Below are positions 8,664 through 18,088 of a stretch of DNA of 64,000 bases, piece by piece (within the stretch, counting starts at the first letter, position 1; the number at the start of each line of letters is the position of its first letter). The stretch comes from JAWQFO01 sp033436665. Its GTDB lineage: Bacteria; Pseudomonadota; Alphaproteobacteria; Rhodobacterales; Rhodobacteraceae. The stretch spans positions 62,001 through 126,000 of the forward strand of contig NZ_JAWQFO010000004.1 in assembly GCF_033436665.1 (NCBI RefSeq). The letters are read 5' to 3'. Below the pieces are notes generated by a model that ran no database searches, was not told where the DNA came from, and saw only the letters and a list, made by a program, of their open reading frames with translations. Both the position numbers and the translations under genes were made by a program.

Positions 8664-9182
8664 ATGACGACGGACCCCGAGGCGCGCGGCTGGAGCCCGC
8701 GCTGGATCGCGGCGCTGATGATGGCCCTGAGCGGCCTTTTCTTCTTTCTCGCGTTGCTGATGCAGGACATGCGGGCGCTAGACTCGCTGAACCGGGAGAC
8801 GGTTCCCATCGGGCTGATGCTCCGGTACGCGGTCGCGATGGCGCTGGGCGGGGCGCTGGCGGGATACCTCACGTCGGCCCTGTTCGGGCGCGGTGCTTTC
8901 GGTGGCTTGCTGCGCAGCTTCGGAGGCTACCTGCTGGCGATCGTCGCGGGCATTGTCGCCTCGATCTTTGCCGGCGCTTTCGGCGCGGCCTTCGGCGAGG
9001 TGCCGGAGCTTCTGCGCGACGGCTACCACACCCGTGACCTGGTGCCGATCGCAGGCGGCGCGGTGATCCTCGCCTTCGTTGCGGCCGGCCGCCCCGTGTT
9101 GCTTCTGGTCTGGTTCGGCATCGTCATCGCCACCCATGTCTGGACCCGCAAGGCGCGCCGCGCGCGGTTCATTCCGGGCTAG
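8664..9182 (+). CDS. Hypothetical membrane protein, 172 aa
   Basis: The protein has four or five hydrophobic segments: about residues 15-33, 48-70, 85-112, 125-140 and 145-160. The Arg/Lys-rich C-terminus ('RKARRARFIPG') is probably cytoplasmic. AGGAGGAG lies 8 bases before the ATG at 8664. No enzymatic motif is seen and no family is recognised. Its 3' end overlaps the convergent RND pump gene by 14 bases. It sits 170 bases after the TRAP permease, so a shared transcript is possible but not shown. Confidence 0.65.
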   Translation: MTTDPEARGWSPRWIAALMMALSGLFFFLALLMQDMRALDSLNRETVPIGLMLRYAVAMALGGALAGYLTSALFGRGAFGGLLRSFGGYLLAIVAGIVASIFAGAFGAAFGEVPELLRDGYHTRDLVPIAGGAVILAFVAAGRPVLLLVWFGIVIATHVWTRKARRARFIPG

Positions 9183-12100
9183 CCGCAGGGTCTGCCGGTG
9201 CCGGACGCGCCTTGCCGCCGCGGAAGAGGCGGGTGACGATCACGAAGAAAAGCGGGACGTAGATCACCCCGAGGATCGTCGCCGAGAGCGTGCCGCCCAG
9301 CACGCCCGAGCCGATGGCGTTGCGCCCGCCCGAGCCTGCCCCGCTCGAGATCACCAGCGGCAGAACGCCCAGCGAGAAGGCCATTGAGGTCATGATGATG
9401 GGTCGGAACCGCTCGCGCGCTGCCTCGACGACCGCATCGACGACACGCTCGCCCGCCTCGTAGCGTTCGCGGGCGAACTCGACGATCAGGATGGCGTTCT
9501 TGCCGGTCAGCCCGATGACCGTCAGCAAGCCGACCTGGAAAAAGACCCCGTTCTCGAACCCGCCGGCCCAGGCGCCGAGCAGCGCGCCGAGCACGCCGAT
9601 GGGCATGGCGAGCATCGCCGCGAAGGGGATCGACCAGCTTTCGTAAAGTGCGGCCAGCGCGAGAAACACCGCGCCGAGCGACAGCGCGTAGAGCAGCGGG
9701 GCCTGGTTGCCCGATTGCCGTTCCTCGAGAGAGAGCCCGGTCCAGGCGACGTCGAAGCCGGTGCCGATCTGCGACGCGAGCCGTTCGATCTCGGCCATGG
9801 CCTCGCCGGTCGAAACTCCTTCGGCCGGGCTGCCCTGCAACTGCACCGCCGGGACACCGTTGTAGCGGTAGAGACCCTGGGCCCCGTAGGCCCAGTCGCC
9901 GCGGGCGAAGTTCGAAAACGGCACCAGCCCGCCGGTGGCGTTGCGCACGCGCCACTTGTCGATGTCGGTGGGCACGGAGCGCGCGCTTTGCTCGCCCTGT
10001 ACGTAAACCCGCTTGATCCGGTCCTGGTCGATGAAATCGTTGACGTAGCGCCCGGCCCAGGCGATCGACAGCAGGTTTCCGACATCGGTCGGGCTGACCC
10101 CCATCGCACCGGCCTTGCGCCAGTCGATGTCGAGGTTGTACTGCGCCGCATCCTCGAGCCCGCTGGGCCGCGCCGATGCGATTAGCGGGCTTTGCGCGGC
10201 GAGGCCCAAAAGCTGGTTGCGGGCGGTGACGAGCTGCTCGTGGTTCTGCCCGCCGCGCGCCTGCAGGAAGAAATCGAAGCCCGACACGTTGCCAAGCTCG
10301 ATCACCGAAGGTGGCACGATCGGGAATACCAGCGCGTCGCGGATCTGGGAAAAGGCACCGAAGGCGCGGCCCGCCAGTCCCTGCACGCTGAGATCCGGTG
10401 TCTCACGCTCGGCCCAGTCCTCGAGCTGGACGAAGGCCAGCCCCATATTCTGCCCCGAGCCCGCGAAGCTGAAACCGACGACACCGAAGACCGATTTCAC
10501 CACCGCGTCCTCTTGTTCGAGGTAATAGCTTTCGACCTGCTCGAGCACGTCGAGCGTGCGCTCGGTCGTGGCTCCGGTCGGCGCCTGGATCAGGGTGAAG
10601 AGAATGCCCTGATCCTCGTCCGGCAGAAACCCGGTGGGCGTCCGCAGGAACAAAAGCGCCATGCCGGCGGCGAGTGCCAGGTAGATCGCGAAGGTGCGCA
10701 CCGGGCGCTTCACCGTCCAGCCGACGCCGCGCGCATATCCGCCAAGCAGCCCCTCGAAGCCGCGGTTGAACCAGCCGAAGGGACCGCGTTTCGTGGCATG
10801 CGCCTTTGGTTTCAACAGCGAGGCGCAGAGCGCCGGTGTCAGGGTCAGCGCGACGACCACCGAAAGCGCCATCGCCGAAACGATGGTGATCGCGAATTGC
10901 TGGTAGATCACGCCGGTCGAGCCCGGAAAGAACGCCATCGGCACGAAGACCGCCGAGAGCACGATGGCGATGCCGATCAGCGCCCCGGTGATCTGGCCCA
11001 TCGACTTGTGGGTCGCCTCGCGCGGTTCGAGGCCTTCCTGTTCCATGATCCGCTCGACGTTCTCGACGACGACGATGGCGTCGTCCACCAGCAGTCCGAT
11101 TGCCAGCACCATCGCCAGCATGGTCAGGGTGTTGATCGTAAAGCCGAAAGCCGCGAGAATCCCGAAGGTACCCAGCAGCACGATGGGCACGGCCAGCGTG
11201 GGGATCAGGGTCGCGCGAAGGTTCTGCAGGAAGAGGAACATCACCAGGAAGACAAGGCCGATCGCCTCGAACAGCGTCTTGACCACCTCCTCGATGGAAA
11301 TCTCGACGAAAGGCGTGGTGTCGTAGGGGATGACGTAGCTGACGCCCTCGGGGAAGAAGCGCGCGAACTCGTCCATGCGCGCCTTGACCACTTCCGCCGT
11401 TTCCAGCGCATTGGCGCCAGTGGCGAGGCTGATCGCCATGCCTGAGGCCGGGGCGGCGTTGAACCGCGCGAGGGTGGCGTAGTTCTCGGCGCCGATCTCG
11501 ACCCGGGCGACGTCGTCGAGCAGGACCAGACCGCCGTCGGTCTCGGCGCGCAGCACGATCTGGCGGAAATCTTCGGGCGTGCGCAGCAGGGATTGCGCGG
11601 TGATGGTGGCGTTGAGCTGCTGGCCGTCGAGCGTGGGACGGCTGCCGAAGGATCCGGCGGAGATCTGCGCGTTCTGGGCCGAGACCGAGGCCACGACATC
11701 CGACGGGGTCATTTCGAACGCGGCGAGCTTGGACGGGTCGAGCCAGATACGCATGGCGTATTTTCCGCCGAAGACCTGCACCGACCCAACCCCTTCGATC
11801 CGGCTGAGTTCATCGACGAGGTTGGTGATCATGTAATCGGCGAGGTCGACGTCCTCGAAGCGACCGTCCTCTGAAATGAGGCCGATCACCATAAGGAAGC
11901 CGGCCGAGGATTTCTCGACCTGGATGCCCTGCCGCTGGACGATCTCGGGCAGAAGGGTCGTGGCCTGGCTCAGCTTGTTCTGGACCTGCACCTGCGCGAT
12001 GTCGATGTCGGTGCCGGTTTCGAAGGTCAGGGTGATCTGAGAAGTGCCGTCGGACGTCGAGGACGAGGAGAAATAGCGCAAATTGTCGAGCCCGGTCATC

Positions 12101-12303
12101 TGCTGCTCGACGATCTGCGTGACCGTGTTGGCGACGGTTTCGGCGGAGGCACCCGGGTAGGTCGCGCGCACGGTCACCGAGGGCGGCGCGATCTCGGGAT
12201 ATTGCGCGACCGGCAGGACGCGGATCGCAAGAATGCCGACCGCCATGATGAAGATCGAGATGACCCAGGCGAAAACGGGACGGTCGATGAAAAAGTGGGC
12301 CAT
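9169..12303 (-). CDS. RND efflux pump permease (AcrB/MexB family, HAE1)
   Basis: This 1044-aa inner-membrane trimeric pump exports hydrophobic compounds using the proton gradient. It begins 'MAHFFIDRPVFAWVISIFIM', the classic HAE1 start. The proton-relay Asp pair is in 'GLLVDDAIVVVENVER' and the partner Lys is in 'GLTGKNAILIVEFA'. It is cotranscribed with the adaptor gene upstream (24-base gap). No outer-membrane channel gene and no TetR-type regulator lies next to it, so it probably uses a TolC-like channel encoded elsewhere. The substrates are unknown. The stop overlaps the convergent membrane-protein gene. Confidence 0.96.
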   Translation of the reverse strand: MAHFFIDRPVFAWVISIFIMAVGILAIRVLPVAQYPEIAPPSVTVRATYPGASAETVANTVTQIVEQQMTGLDNLRYFSSSSTSDGTSQITLTFETGTDIDIAQVQVQNKLSQATTLLPEIVQRQGIQVEKSSAGFLMVIGLISEDGRFEDVDLADYMITNLVDELSRIEGVGSVQVFGGKYAMRIWLDPSKLAAFEMTPSDVVASVSAQNAQISAGSFGSRPTLDGQQLNATITAQSLLRTPEDFRQIVLRAETDGGLVLLDDVARVEIGAENYATLARFNAAPASGMAISLATGANALETAEVVKARMDEFARFFPEGVSYVIPYDTTPFVEISIEEVVKTLFEAIGLVFLVMFLFLQNLRATLIPTLAVPIVLLGTFGILAAFGFTINTLTMLAMVLAIGLLVDDAIVVVENVERIMEQEGLEPREATHKSMGQITGALIGIAIVLSAVFVPMAFFPGSTGVIYQQFAITIVSAMALSVVVALTLTPALCASLLKPKAHATKRGPFGWFNRGFEGLLGGYARGVGWTVKRPVRTFAIYLALAAGMALLFLRTPTGFLPDEDQGILFTLIQAPTGATTERTLDVLEQVESYYLEQEDAVVKSVFGVVGFSFAGSGQNMGLAFVQLEDWAERETPDLSVQGLAGRAFGAFSQIRDALVFPIVPPSVIELGNVSGFDFFLQARGGQNHEQLVTARNQLLGLAAQSPLIASARPSGLEDAAQYNLDIDWRKAGAMGVSPTDVGNLLSIAWAGRYVNDFIDQDRIKRVYVQGEQSARSVPTDIDKWRVRNATGGLVPFSNFARGDWAYGAQGLYRYNGVPAVQLQGSPAEGVSTGEAMAEIERLASQIGTGFDVAWTGLSLEERQSGNQAPLLYALSLGAVFLALAALYESWSIPFAAMLAMPIGVLGALLGAWAGGFENGVFFQVGLLTVIGLTGKNAILIVEFARERYEAGERVVDAVVEAARERFRPIIMTSMAFSLGVLPLVISSGAGSGGRNAIGSGVLGGTLSATILGVIYVPLFFVIVTRLFRGGKARPAPADPAASPE

Positions 12304-12327
12304 GCGGTCAGTCCCTTTCCGGCGCGA

Positions 12328-13461
12328 TCACTCCGACGCCTCGGTCTCGGCCTGTGTCTCGGGCGTGACGGGCGCACCCGGCGCGGCCTTCTGGAAACCG
12401 GCGACGACGACACGGTCGCCGGGCGCCAGCCCGTCGGACACCACCCAGCTCGACCCCATGTCCTGCAGGATGGTCAGCGCACGCTCTTCGATGACGTTTT
12501 CGTCCGACACCGTCCAGGCCACGGGACGGCCGCGACGATCCCGGGTGACGCCTTCCTGCGGAACGAGATAGACGTCGTCCGCCTCTTCCACGGGAACTTC
12601 GACCTGTACATACATTCCGGGCAGCAACAGTTTGTCGTCATTCGGAAATTCCAGTCGCAGCGTGACGACGCCGGTCTGCGGATGCACGTTGGGCTCGGCC
12701 GCGGTCAGCTTGCCGGTACCGTCATAGACGCTGCCGTCGGCCAGGGTCAGGCGGACGGTATCGTCGCGGATCTTTCGCGTACCGCCATCCTTGCCACGCC
12801 GCCAGCGCATCAGGTCGGCGGCCGACTGGGTGACGTCGACATAGACCGGGTCGATGTTGCGGATCACGGCCAGCGGTGCGGCCTGGCTTGCGGTCACAAG
12901 CGCCCCGGGGCTGGTCTGAGCAAGACCGATCTCGCCGGAGAGCCGCGCGCGGATGGTGGTGCGTTCGAGCTCGATCTCGGCCGCGCGCAAGGCCGCGCGG
13001 GCCACCTCGAGCGCCGCTGCGGCCGAGTCGCGGGCGCTCGTCGCCTCGTCCAGCGCCTGTTCGCTGGCCACGTTGCGCTGTTGCAACGCGATCAGGCGGT
13101 CGGCTTCGGTGCTGGCGCGCTTGCGCTCTGCCTCGGCCTGCGAGACGCTCGCCCTAGCCTGCGCGACGGCCGCGCGATAGCTGGCGTCGTCGATCCTGAA
13201 GAGCACGTCACCCTCGGAAACCGACGCGCCTTCCTGGAACAGGCGTTCGATGATGATGCCGTTGACCTGCGGACGGACCTCCGCCTCGGCGGAGGCCGCG
13301 ACCCGTCCCGGCAGGGTGCTGGTCAACGTCACGGTCTCGGGCTGCACCTCAACCACCGTGACTGCCGCCGGAGGCCGCCCTTCCTGCGCCGCAAGGCTCG
13401 CCGGTCCTGCTGCCAGGACCAGAGCCAGAAACCTGAAGCCCCGTCTGGACAAGTCGATCAT
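12328..13461 (-). CDS. RND efflux periplasmic adaptor (membrane fusion protein)
   Basis: This 377-aa HlyD/AcrA-type adaptor links the RND permease to an outer-membrane channel. A Sec signal peptide ends near 'ASLAAQEG' (about residue 26), and there is no lipobox Cys, so it is not lipid-anchored. A lipoyl-like half ('VRPQVNGIIIERLFQEGASV'), a long alanine/glutamate-rich coiled coil (about 95-165) and beta-barrel domains follow. I prefer the ATG at 13461 because AAGGA lies 8 bases upstream; the in-frame ATG at 13470 has the same site touching the start. It is the first gene of the two-gene pump operon. Confidence 0.92.
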   Translation of the reverse strand: MIDLSRRGFRFLALVLAAGPASLAAQEGRPPAAVTVVEVQPETVTLTSTLPGRVAASAEAEVRPQVNGIIIERLFQEGASVSEGDVLFRIDDASYRAAVAQARASVSQAEAERKRASTEADRLIALQQRNVASEQALDEATSARDSAAAALEVARAALRAAEIELERTTIRARLSGEIGLAQTSPGALVTASQAAPLAVIRNIDPVYVDVTQSAADLMRWRRGKDGGTRKIRDDTVRLTLADGSVYDGTGKLTAAEPNVHPQTGVVTLRLEFPNDDKLLLPGMYVQVEVPVEEADDVYLVPQEGVTRDRRGRPVAWTVSDENVIEERALTILQDMGSSWVVSDGLAPGDRVVVAGFQKAAPGAPVTPETQAETEASE

Positions 13462-13650
13462 CTGCGTCATCCTTCGCGGAAGTTGTCGCGCCGTGTGCGC
13501 CGGGAGAGGCAATGTGCGTCCACACCTGCCTAGTCCGCATCCTGACCCCAAGGCAAGCGGCCACCGACACGATCACGCGAAATCCATCGGGGTTAGGCTG
13601 GTGAGACCGAAATTGCGTCGTTCCGCCCGAACGGCGCGGATCTACCGCGC

Positions 13651-14430
13651 TCAGACGGTCTTCAGCATCCCGCCATCGACGTGGTAAGCCGAACCGACGC
13701 TGTAGGCTGCGCGCGGGGAACACAGGAAGACGCAGAAATCGGCCAGTTCCTCGACCGTGCCGAAGCGGCGGATGTCGGCATGTTCGTCGGCGACCTCCTG
13801 CAGGTAGGTCTCCCAGTCCTCGCCGCGCAATTCGCGCGTCGTATTCTCCCAGTCCGGCGTGCGGATCAGGCCGGGATTGACCGTGTTCACGCGGATGCCG
13901 CGCTTGATCATCTCGGTCGAAAGACATTTCGAGAACATCATCAGCGCCGCCTTGGTGGTGTTGTAGATCGGCTCGTACCAAAGCGGCTGCACCGCGCAGA
14001 TCGAGGCGTTCATCAACATCGCGCCGCCGCCCTTGGCCTCCATCTGGTCGGCCAGCCCGCGCGACAGGCGCACGGCCGCCATCACGTGCAGGTTCCAGTA
14101 GTCCATCCACTTGTCGTCGGAAGCCTCGGCCACGGTCTCGTTCGATCCGGTGCCGGCGTTGGAGACGAAGATGTCCGCGCCGCCGAAATCCTGCGCCGCA
14201 TCGATCACGTAGTCGCATCCCTCGGCGGTGGCGACATCCGCGGCGACCGACAGGCAACGCACCCTGTGCCGCGCGCTGATCTCGCGTGCCGCCTTTTCGA
14301 TCGCCTCCTCACCCCGGGCATTGATGACGAGATGCGCGCCCTCGCGCGCGAAGGCGTTGGCGATCCCGAGCCCGATGCCTTTCGAGGCGCCGGTCACGAC
14401 GGCAAGCTTGCCTTTCAGTCCGAGGTCCAC
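13651..14430 (-). CDS. Short-chain dehydrogenase/reductase (GTG start)
   Basis: This is a 259-aa SDR with the glycine motif 'TGASKGIG' (13-20), 'NAG' (91-93) and catalytic Ser143, Tyr156 and Lys160 ('YNTTK'). The start is GTG at 14430, preceded by AGGAAAGGGG; no ATG fits the SDR N-terminus, and the frame upstream is not SDR-like. Members with this layout reduce 3-oxoacyl compounds or oxidise sugars or alcohols; the exact substrate is not readable. It lies 74 bases after the channel gene on the same strand, so readthrough is possible. Confidence 0.88.
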   Translation of the reverse strand: MDLGLKGKLAVVTGASKGIGLGIANAFAREGAHLVINARGEEAIEKAAREISARHRVRCLSVAADVATAEGCDYVIDAAQDFGGADIFVSNAGTGSNETVAEASDDKWMDYWNLHVMAAVRLSRGLADQMEAKGGGAMLMNASICAVQPLWYEPIYNTTKAALMMFSKCLSTEMIKRGIRVNTVNPGLIRTPDWENTTRELRGEDWETYLQEVADEHADIRRFGTVEELADFCVFLCSPRAAYSVGSAYHVDGGMLKTV

Positions 14431-14504
14431 CTGCGCCCCTTTCCTGCGGTTATCGCCCTCACGGTAACCCGGTTCGGCCGTTCCGGGCAAACTCCGCGCG
14501 CTGG

Positions 14505-15425
14505 TCAGACCGTCCCTTCCGTCTTGATGTGGATGGTTTCGCCGCAGTGCTTGCAATGGACCGCGTCGGCGTCGTGCAGCACCAGCCCACAGGTTCCGCA
14601 CTCCTGCCGGACCTTCACGGGCCGCACGATGACCTGAAGCAGACGCAGGAACAGGGTGACGCCGAAGATCATCACCGCCACCGACAGCATACGGCCCCAG
14701 GGACCGGTCAGGATGATGTCTCCGAAGCCCGTGGTCGTCAGCGTGGTGACGGTGAAGTAAAGCGCATCGGCATAGTTCCGGATGTCCGGGTTGATCGCGA
14801 CCTGAGTGGCATAGATCAGGCCCGTCATCACGAAGAGAAACACTGCGAGGTTGATCGAGGCCAGCACGATGTCCTCGTTCTCGCGAAAGAAGCGGAAGTC
14901 GCGGCGCAGTCGGTAGAGCAACTGGTAGGTGTGCAAGAGGCGCAAGGTCCGCAGGATGCGCAGGAACCCGAGCCCCTCGCCCGCGATCGGCGCAAGGAAC
15001 GAGAAGATGGCGGCGATGTCTGCCCAGCTCGACAGGCGCAGCAGCATCCGCCCGCGATCTGACTCCAGCCAGAGCCGCACGAGGAAATCGCACAGGATGA
15101 GCAGGCCGAAGACCATGTCCAGCTTCTCGATGATCGGCGTGTGCGGAATGAAGGACGTCGCGATCACGAAGAGGATGGTGACGATATCGAAGACCAGCAA
15201 CGCATAGCGAAACCGGTGCGCCCGGGGCGTATTGTCCTCGTAGAGCGATCTCAGTCGTGCAAGCAAACCCGGCCCTGTGCCTCTGCGCCGGAAGACGATG
15301 CCACGGCAGTGCAGGCTTGGCCAGATGCCGAAGTCCGCGGTCGTCGGCGCGTGCGTTTCAGGCCGTGTTGGTGCGTGGAGGCTCGGCGGTCTGCGGCCCG
15401 GGGAACGGGCCGAGACAGCTGGCAC
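14505..15425 (-). CDS. Potassium-channel-like ion transporter with C-terminal zinc ribbon
   Basis: This is a six-helix voltage-gated-type channel. Its S4-like segment 'ILRTLRLLHTYQLLYRLRR' carries regularly spaced Arg, and the pore loop holds the filter 'TLTTTGFGD' between two membrane helices. The tail 'ECGTCGLVLHDADAVHCKHC' is a CxxC...CxxC zinc ribbon. The open frame begins at a GTG (15425), inside the HD gene by 68 bases, but its first 53 residues are Pro/Arg-rich and look non-coding. An in-frame TTG at 15266 ('LLARLRSLYED') with GAGG upstream is a better start and would remove the overlap. The ion and gating signal are inferred, not shown. Confidence 0.82.
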   Translation of the reverse strand: MPAVSARSPGRRPPSLHAPTRPETHAPTTADFGIWPSLHCRGIVFRRRGTGPGLLARLRSLYEDNTPRAHRFRYALLVFDIVTILFVIATSFIPHTPIIEKLDMVFGLLILCDFLVRLWLESDRGRMLLRLSSWADIAAIFSFLAPIAGEGLGFLRILRTLRLLHTYQLLYRLRRDFRFFRENEDIVLASINLAVFLFVMTGLIYATQVAINPDIRNYADALYFTVTTLTTTGFGDIILTGPWGRMLSVAVMIFGVTLFLRLLQVIVRPVKVRQECGTCGLVLHDADAVHCKHCGETIHIKTEGTV

Positions 15426-16242
15426 GATGCGAGACCTGGAAGACGTGGTTGTAAAGCTGCGCCACCCACTGCTTGCCTTCCATCGTCTGCTCGAGATGCC
15501 CCAGCGCCGGTCCGATCAGCGGCTGCACCTGTGACCAGAAGAAGTTCGGGAACTGCTCCATCAGGTCCATCGGGGTCTCGTAGCCGAGCTTTGCGGCCAT
15601 TCCGGTTTCGACGAACTCGTGGAACAGCCCGTTGATCTTGCGGTGATAGAATGGGTCGGCGATCTGGCCGATCAGGTCGGCGGCCCGCACCAGTGCCGGT
15701 TCGCTGTCGGTGCAGCGGTAGGCCGGGTCCTCGGGCACAGGGAAGCGCGTGTATTCGATGGCCTTCGCGATCCGGTGCTCGTCGATCAGGCTGGCCTTGG
15801 CGAACCGCTGAACGGCGTAGAGCTTGCCGCGATCCACGTGGTAGGGCGCAAGGTAGGCGTCCGAGGCCCCGCGCGGCGGGCAGACGCGGTCGCCCGCGGC
15901 GTTGATCACGACCTCGGTATCGGTGTCGCCTTCGCAGACATCGCGCAGATAGCCGACGTCATGCACCAGCAGGGCGATCATGAAATGCAGCCAGTCCTCG
16001 GGTTGCACGGCCTGGGTGACGAGTTGTCCGCGCACGATCTGCTGGCCGACCAGCGTGACCATCATCGTGTGCTCGGCGTTGTGATAAAGCGCGTCCGAGT
16101 TGCCCAGACGCTCCAGCATCATGCGGGCGCATCCGTTGATGTAGGCAGCGTATTCCGCTTTCCGCCCCGAGAAGTACTGCAGATAGGTCTCGGAGAGGTA
16201 ATCCCCGAATTCCGCAGCAACCACGGCGGTTGGGTTGAACAT
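15358..16242 (-). CDS. HD-domain metal-dependent phosphohydrolase
   Basis: This 294-aa soluble protein carries HD-superfamily metal ligands: 'YHNAEHTMMV' near residues 53-62, the paired 'HDVGYLRD' about 40 residues later and 'DEHRIAKAIEY' further on. Such enzymes hydrolyse nucleotides or cyclic nucleotides. The HD-GYP signature is absent, so a c-di-GMP phosphodiesterase role is not supported. AGGAGG lies 8 bases before the ATG at 16242. It precedes the channel gene on the same strand and may be cotranscribed. The last 20 residues are Pro/Thr-rich and overlap the longest reading of the channel gene. Confidence 0.78.
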   Translation of the reverse strand: MFNPTAVVAAEFGDYLSETYLQYFSGRKAEYAAYINGCARMMLERLGNSDALYHNAEHTMMVTLVGQQIVRGQLVTQAVQPEDWLHFMIALLVHDVGYLRDVCEGDTDTEVVINAAGDRVCPPRGASDAYLAPYHVDRGKLYAVQRFAKASLIDEHRIAKAIEYTRFPVPEDPAYRCTDSEPALVRAADLIGQIADPFYHRKINGLFHEFVETGMAAKLGYETPMDLMEQFPNFFWSQVQPLIGPALGHLEQTMEGKQWVAQLYNHVFQVSHRASCLGPFPGPQTAEPPRTNTA

Positions 16243-16340
16243 CTGCCGGCCTCCTGAGCGCGGAGAAGCTGGGCTATACTATCATAGGCCCCCCGCCCTG
16301 CATAGCGGCGGCGGCAAGCCGCGCCTGTGCCTCGAAAGGC

Positions 16341-17552
16341 TCAGCGCAGGCGGTTCAGCAGGTCCAGTGACGGCTCGCCGGTGACCGGCAGTCCCGCACT
16401 TTGCTGGTAGGCCGAAATCGCAGCCACGGTTTTCGAACCGATCACCCCGTCGGCGCCCGCGGTGTCGAAACCGCGCGCGGTCAGACGTTCCTGAAGCTCG
16501 CGTCGGTCGTCGATCGTCATGCCCTTTGAATCGGGCGGGAAATCGCCCTGGATCGGCGCGCCGCCGACGAGACGGTCGGAGAGATGGCCGACCCCGATCA
16601 CGTAGTTGGTCGCGTTGTTGTAGCGCGAGATGACGGTGAAGTTGTGAAAGATCATGAAGGCCGGGCCGCGCCCGCCGGGCCGGATGATCGTCGCACTTCC
16701 GTAGTCCGGGATGCTGCCGCCCGCGGCCGGGCGCACGCCCAGCGCTGCCCATTGCGACGGCCTGCGCCGGCCCGAGGTCGAAACGCCGGCGGGCACCCGC
16801 ACCTCGACACCCCAAGGCTGGCCCGCGCGCCAGCCCGAGCGCGAGAGATAGGCGGCGGCGGAGGCAAGCGCATCGGTAGGATCGTCCGACCAGATGTCGC
16901 GGCGTCCATCACCGGTGAAATCGACGGCATAGGCTTCGAAGGAGGTCGGGATGAACTGCGTATGCCCCATCGCCCCGGCCCAGCTTCCGGTCATGCGCTC
17001 GGGGCTGATGTCGCCGCGCTGCAGGATGCGCAGTGCAGCCATCAACTGCTGTTCAAAAAACGCGCCGCGCCGACCGTCGTAGGCCAGCGTCGAGACCGCC
17101 GAGATCACGGGGACCGATCCGCGCTGTTCGCCGTAACGACTCTCGAGCCCCCAGATCGCGGTGACGACTTGCGGCTCGACCCCGTAACGCCCCTGGATCG
17201 CCGACAGTGTCGACCCGTAGCGCCGCAGCATCGCCTTGCCGGTCGACACCCGCTCGGGCGAGGCGGCGATGGCGAGGTAGTCCTCGAGCGTTCGGGTGAA
17301 TTCGGTCTGGTTGCGATCGCGCTCGACCACGAGCGGCAGGTAACCCGCGCCCCGGAACGCGGCGTCGATCGTGGACTGCGAAATGCCGCGACCGGCCGCG
17401 CGGCCCTTGAAGGCCGCGACCCAGGCATCGTAGCCCGAATTGGGCACCGCGCGGTATTCGGGCTCCGCAGATGGTGAGACGCCGCCGCCCCCCGCGCAGG
17501 CGGTCAGGAGAAGCGCCGGAATTCCGAAGGTAATTGCCCGTCTCGAGATCAT
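16341..17552 (-). CDS. Lytic murein transglycosylase, MltB-like, with peptidoglycan-binding domain
   Basis: This 403-aa periplasmic enzyme cleaves glycan strands of peptidoglycan. The N-terminus 'LLLTACAGGG' has a lipobox with Cys near residue 19, so it is probably a lipoprotein. The SLT_2/MltB domain carries the catalytic Glu in 'AIWGLESRYG' and the conserved 'GAMGHTQFIPTSF'. The last ~60 residues ('LQERLTARGFDTAGADGVIG') form a PG_binding_1 repeat, a typical fusion in alphaproteobacteria. AAGGG precedes the ATG at 17552; longer open frame upstream is not coding. No partner gene is evident. Confidence 0.92.
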   Translation of the reverse strand: MISRRAITFGIPALLLTACAGGGGVSPSAEPEYRAVPNSGYDAWVAAFKGRAAGRGISQSTIDAAFRGAGYLPLVVERDRNQTEFTRTLEDYLAIAASPERVSTGKAMLRRYGSTLSAIQGRYGVEPQVVTAIWGLESRYGEQRGSVPVISAVSTLAYDGRRGAFFEQQLMAALRILQRGDISPERMTGSWAGAMGHTQFIPTSFEAYAVDFTGDGRRDIWSDDPTDALASAAAYLSRSGWRAGQPWGVEVRVPAGVSTSGRRRPSQWAALGVRPAAGGSIPDYGSATIIRPGGRGPAFMIFHNFTVISRYNNATNYVIGVGHLSDRLVGGAPIQGDFPPDSKGMTIDDRRELQERLTARGFDTAGADGVIGSKTVAAISAYQQSAGLPVTGEPSLDLLNRLR

Positions 17553-17730
17553 GGCCCTTGCTCTCCCGTGCCCGCATGTCCGGCGGTTGATCCGCCGTGA
17601 TCCAAGGTGCAGAGTTGCACGCTTCACGTGCAGCCGCAACATCGCGCACGCGGGCCGCGGGCCCACGCGGGCAAGGCTTTGCCAGCGGCCGGCGATGCGG
17701 CTAGTCTGGGTGACGCGCAGGGAGGTCAAT

Positions 17731-18000
17731 ATGGCAGGCGGATGGGCGCGCGATGGCGCGGTGAACGAACAGATCGAAGCCTCGATCGAGGACGAGTTGC
17801 AGCGCATGAAGTCGCGCAGCGCGCCGAGCGGCGAAAGCTGGACCCACTGCGCGGAGTGCGAGGAACCGATCCCGGAGGCCCGCCGCCGCGCTGTACCCGG
17901 CGTCAAGATCTGCATCGACTGCCAACGCGAGCGTGACGGCCAGCCCGCAACGCGCGGCGGTATCAACCGGCGCGGCTCGAAAGACAGCCAGCTCAGGTAG
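17731..18000 (+). CDS. DksA/TraR-type C4 zinc-finger protein, 89 aa
   Basis: This short protein has a central zinc finger, 'HCAECEEPIPEARRRAVPGV' followed by 'KICIDCQ', i.e. CxxC-x(n)-CxxC. That matches the YbiI/TraR branch of DksA-like RNA polymerase secondary-channel factors. A short acidic helix ('EASIEDELQRM') precedes the finger, but the long coiled coil of full DksA is missing. GGAGG lies 7 bases before the ATG at 17731. Such short forms can modulate transcription during stress, or come from phages; no phage genes surround this one. Confidence 0.82.
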   Translation: MAGGWARDGAVNEQIEASIEDELQRMKSRSAPSGESWTHCAECEEPIPEARRRAVPGVKICIDCQRERDGQPATRGGINRRGSKDSQLR

Positions 18001-18088
18001 ACCCTTCCAGCGCTTGCCCGACTCGGTCCATCGGTCCCATGATGCCTGCGGGCGCCCGAACACGGCCCCAGTGGATCGGAGCAAGACG

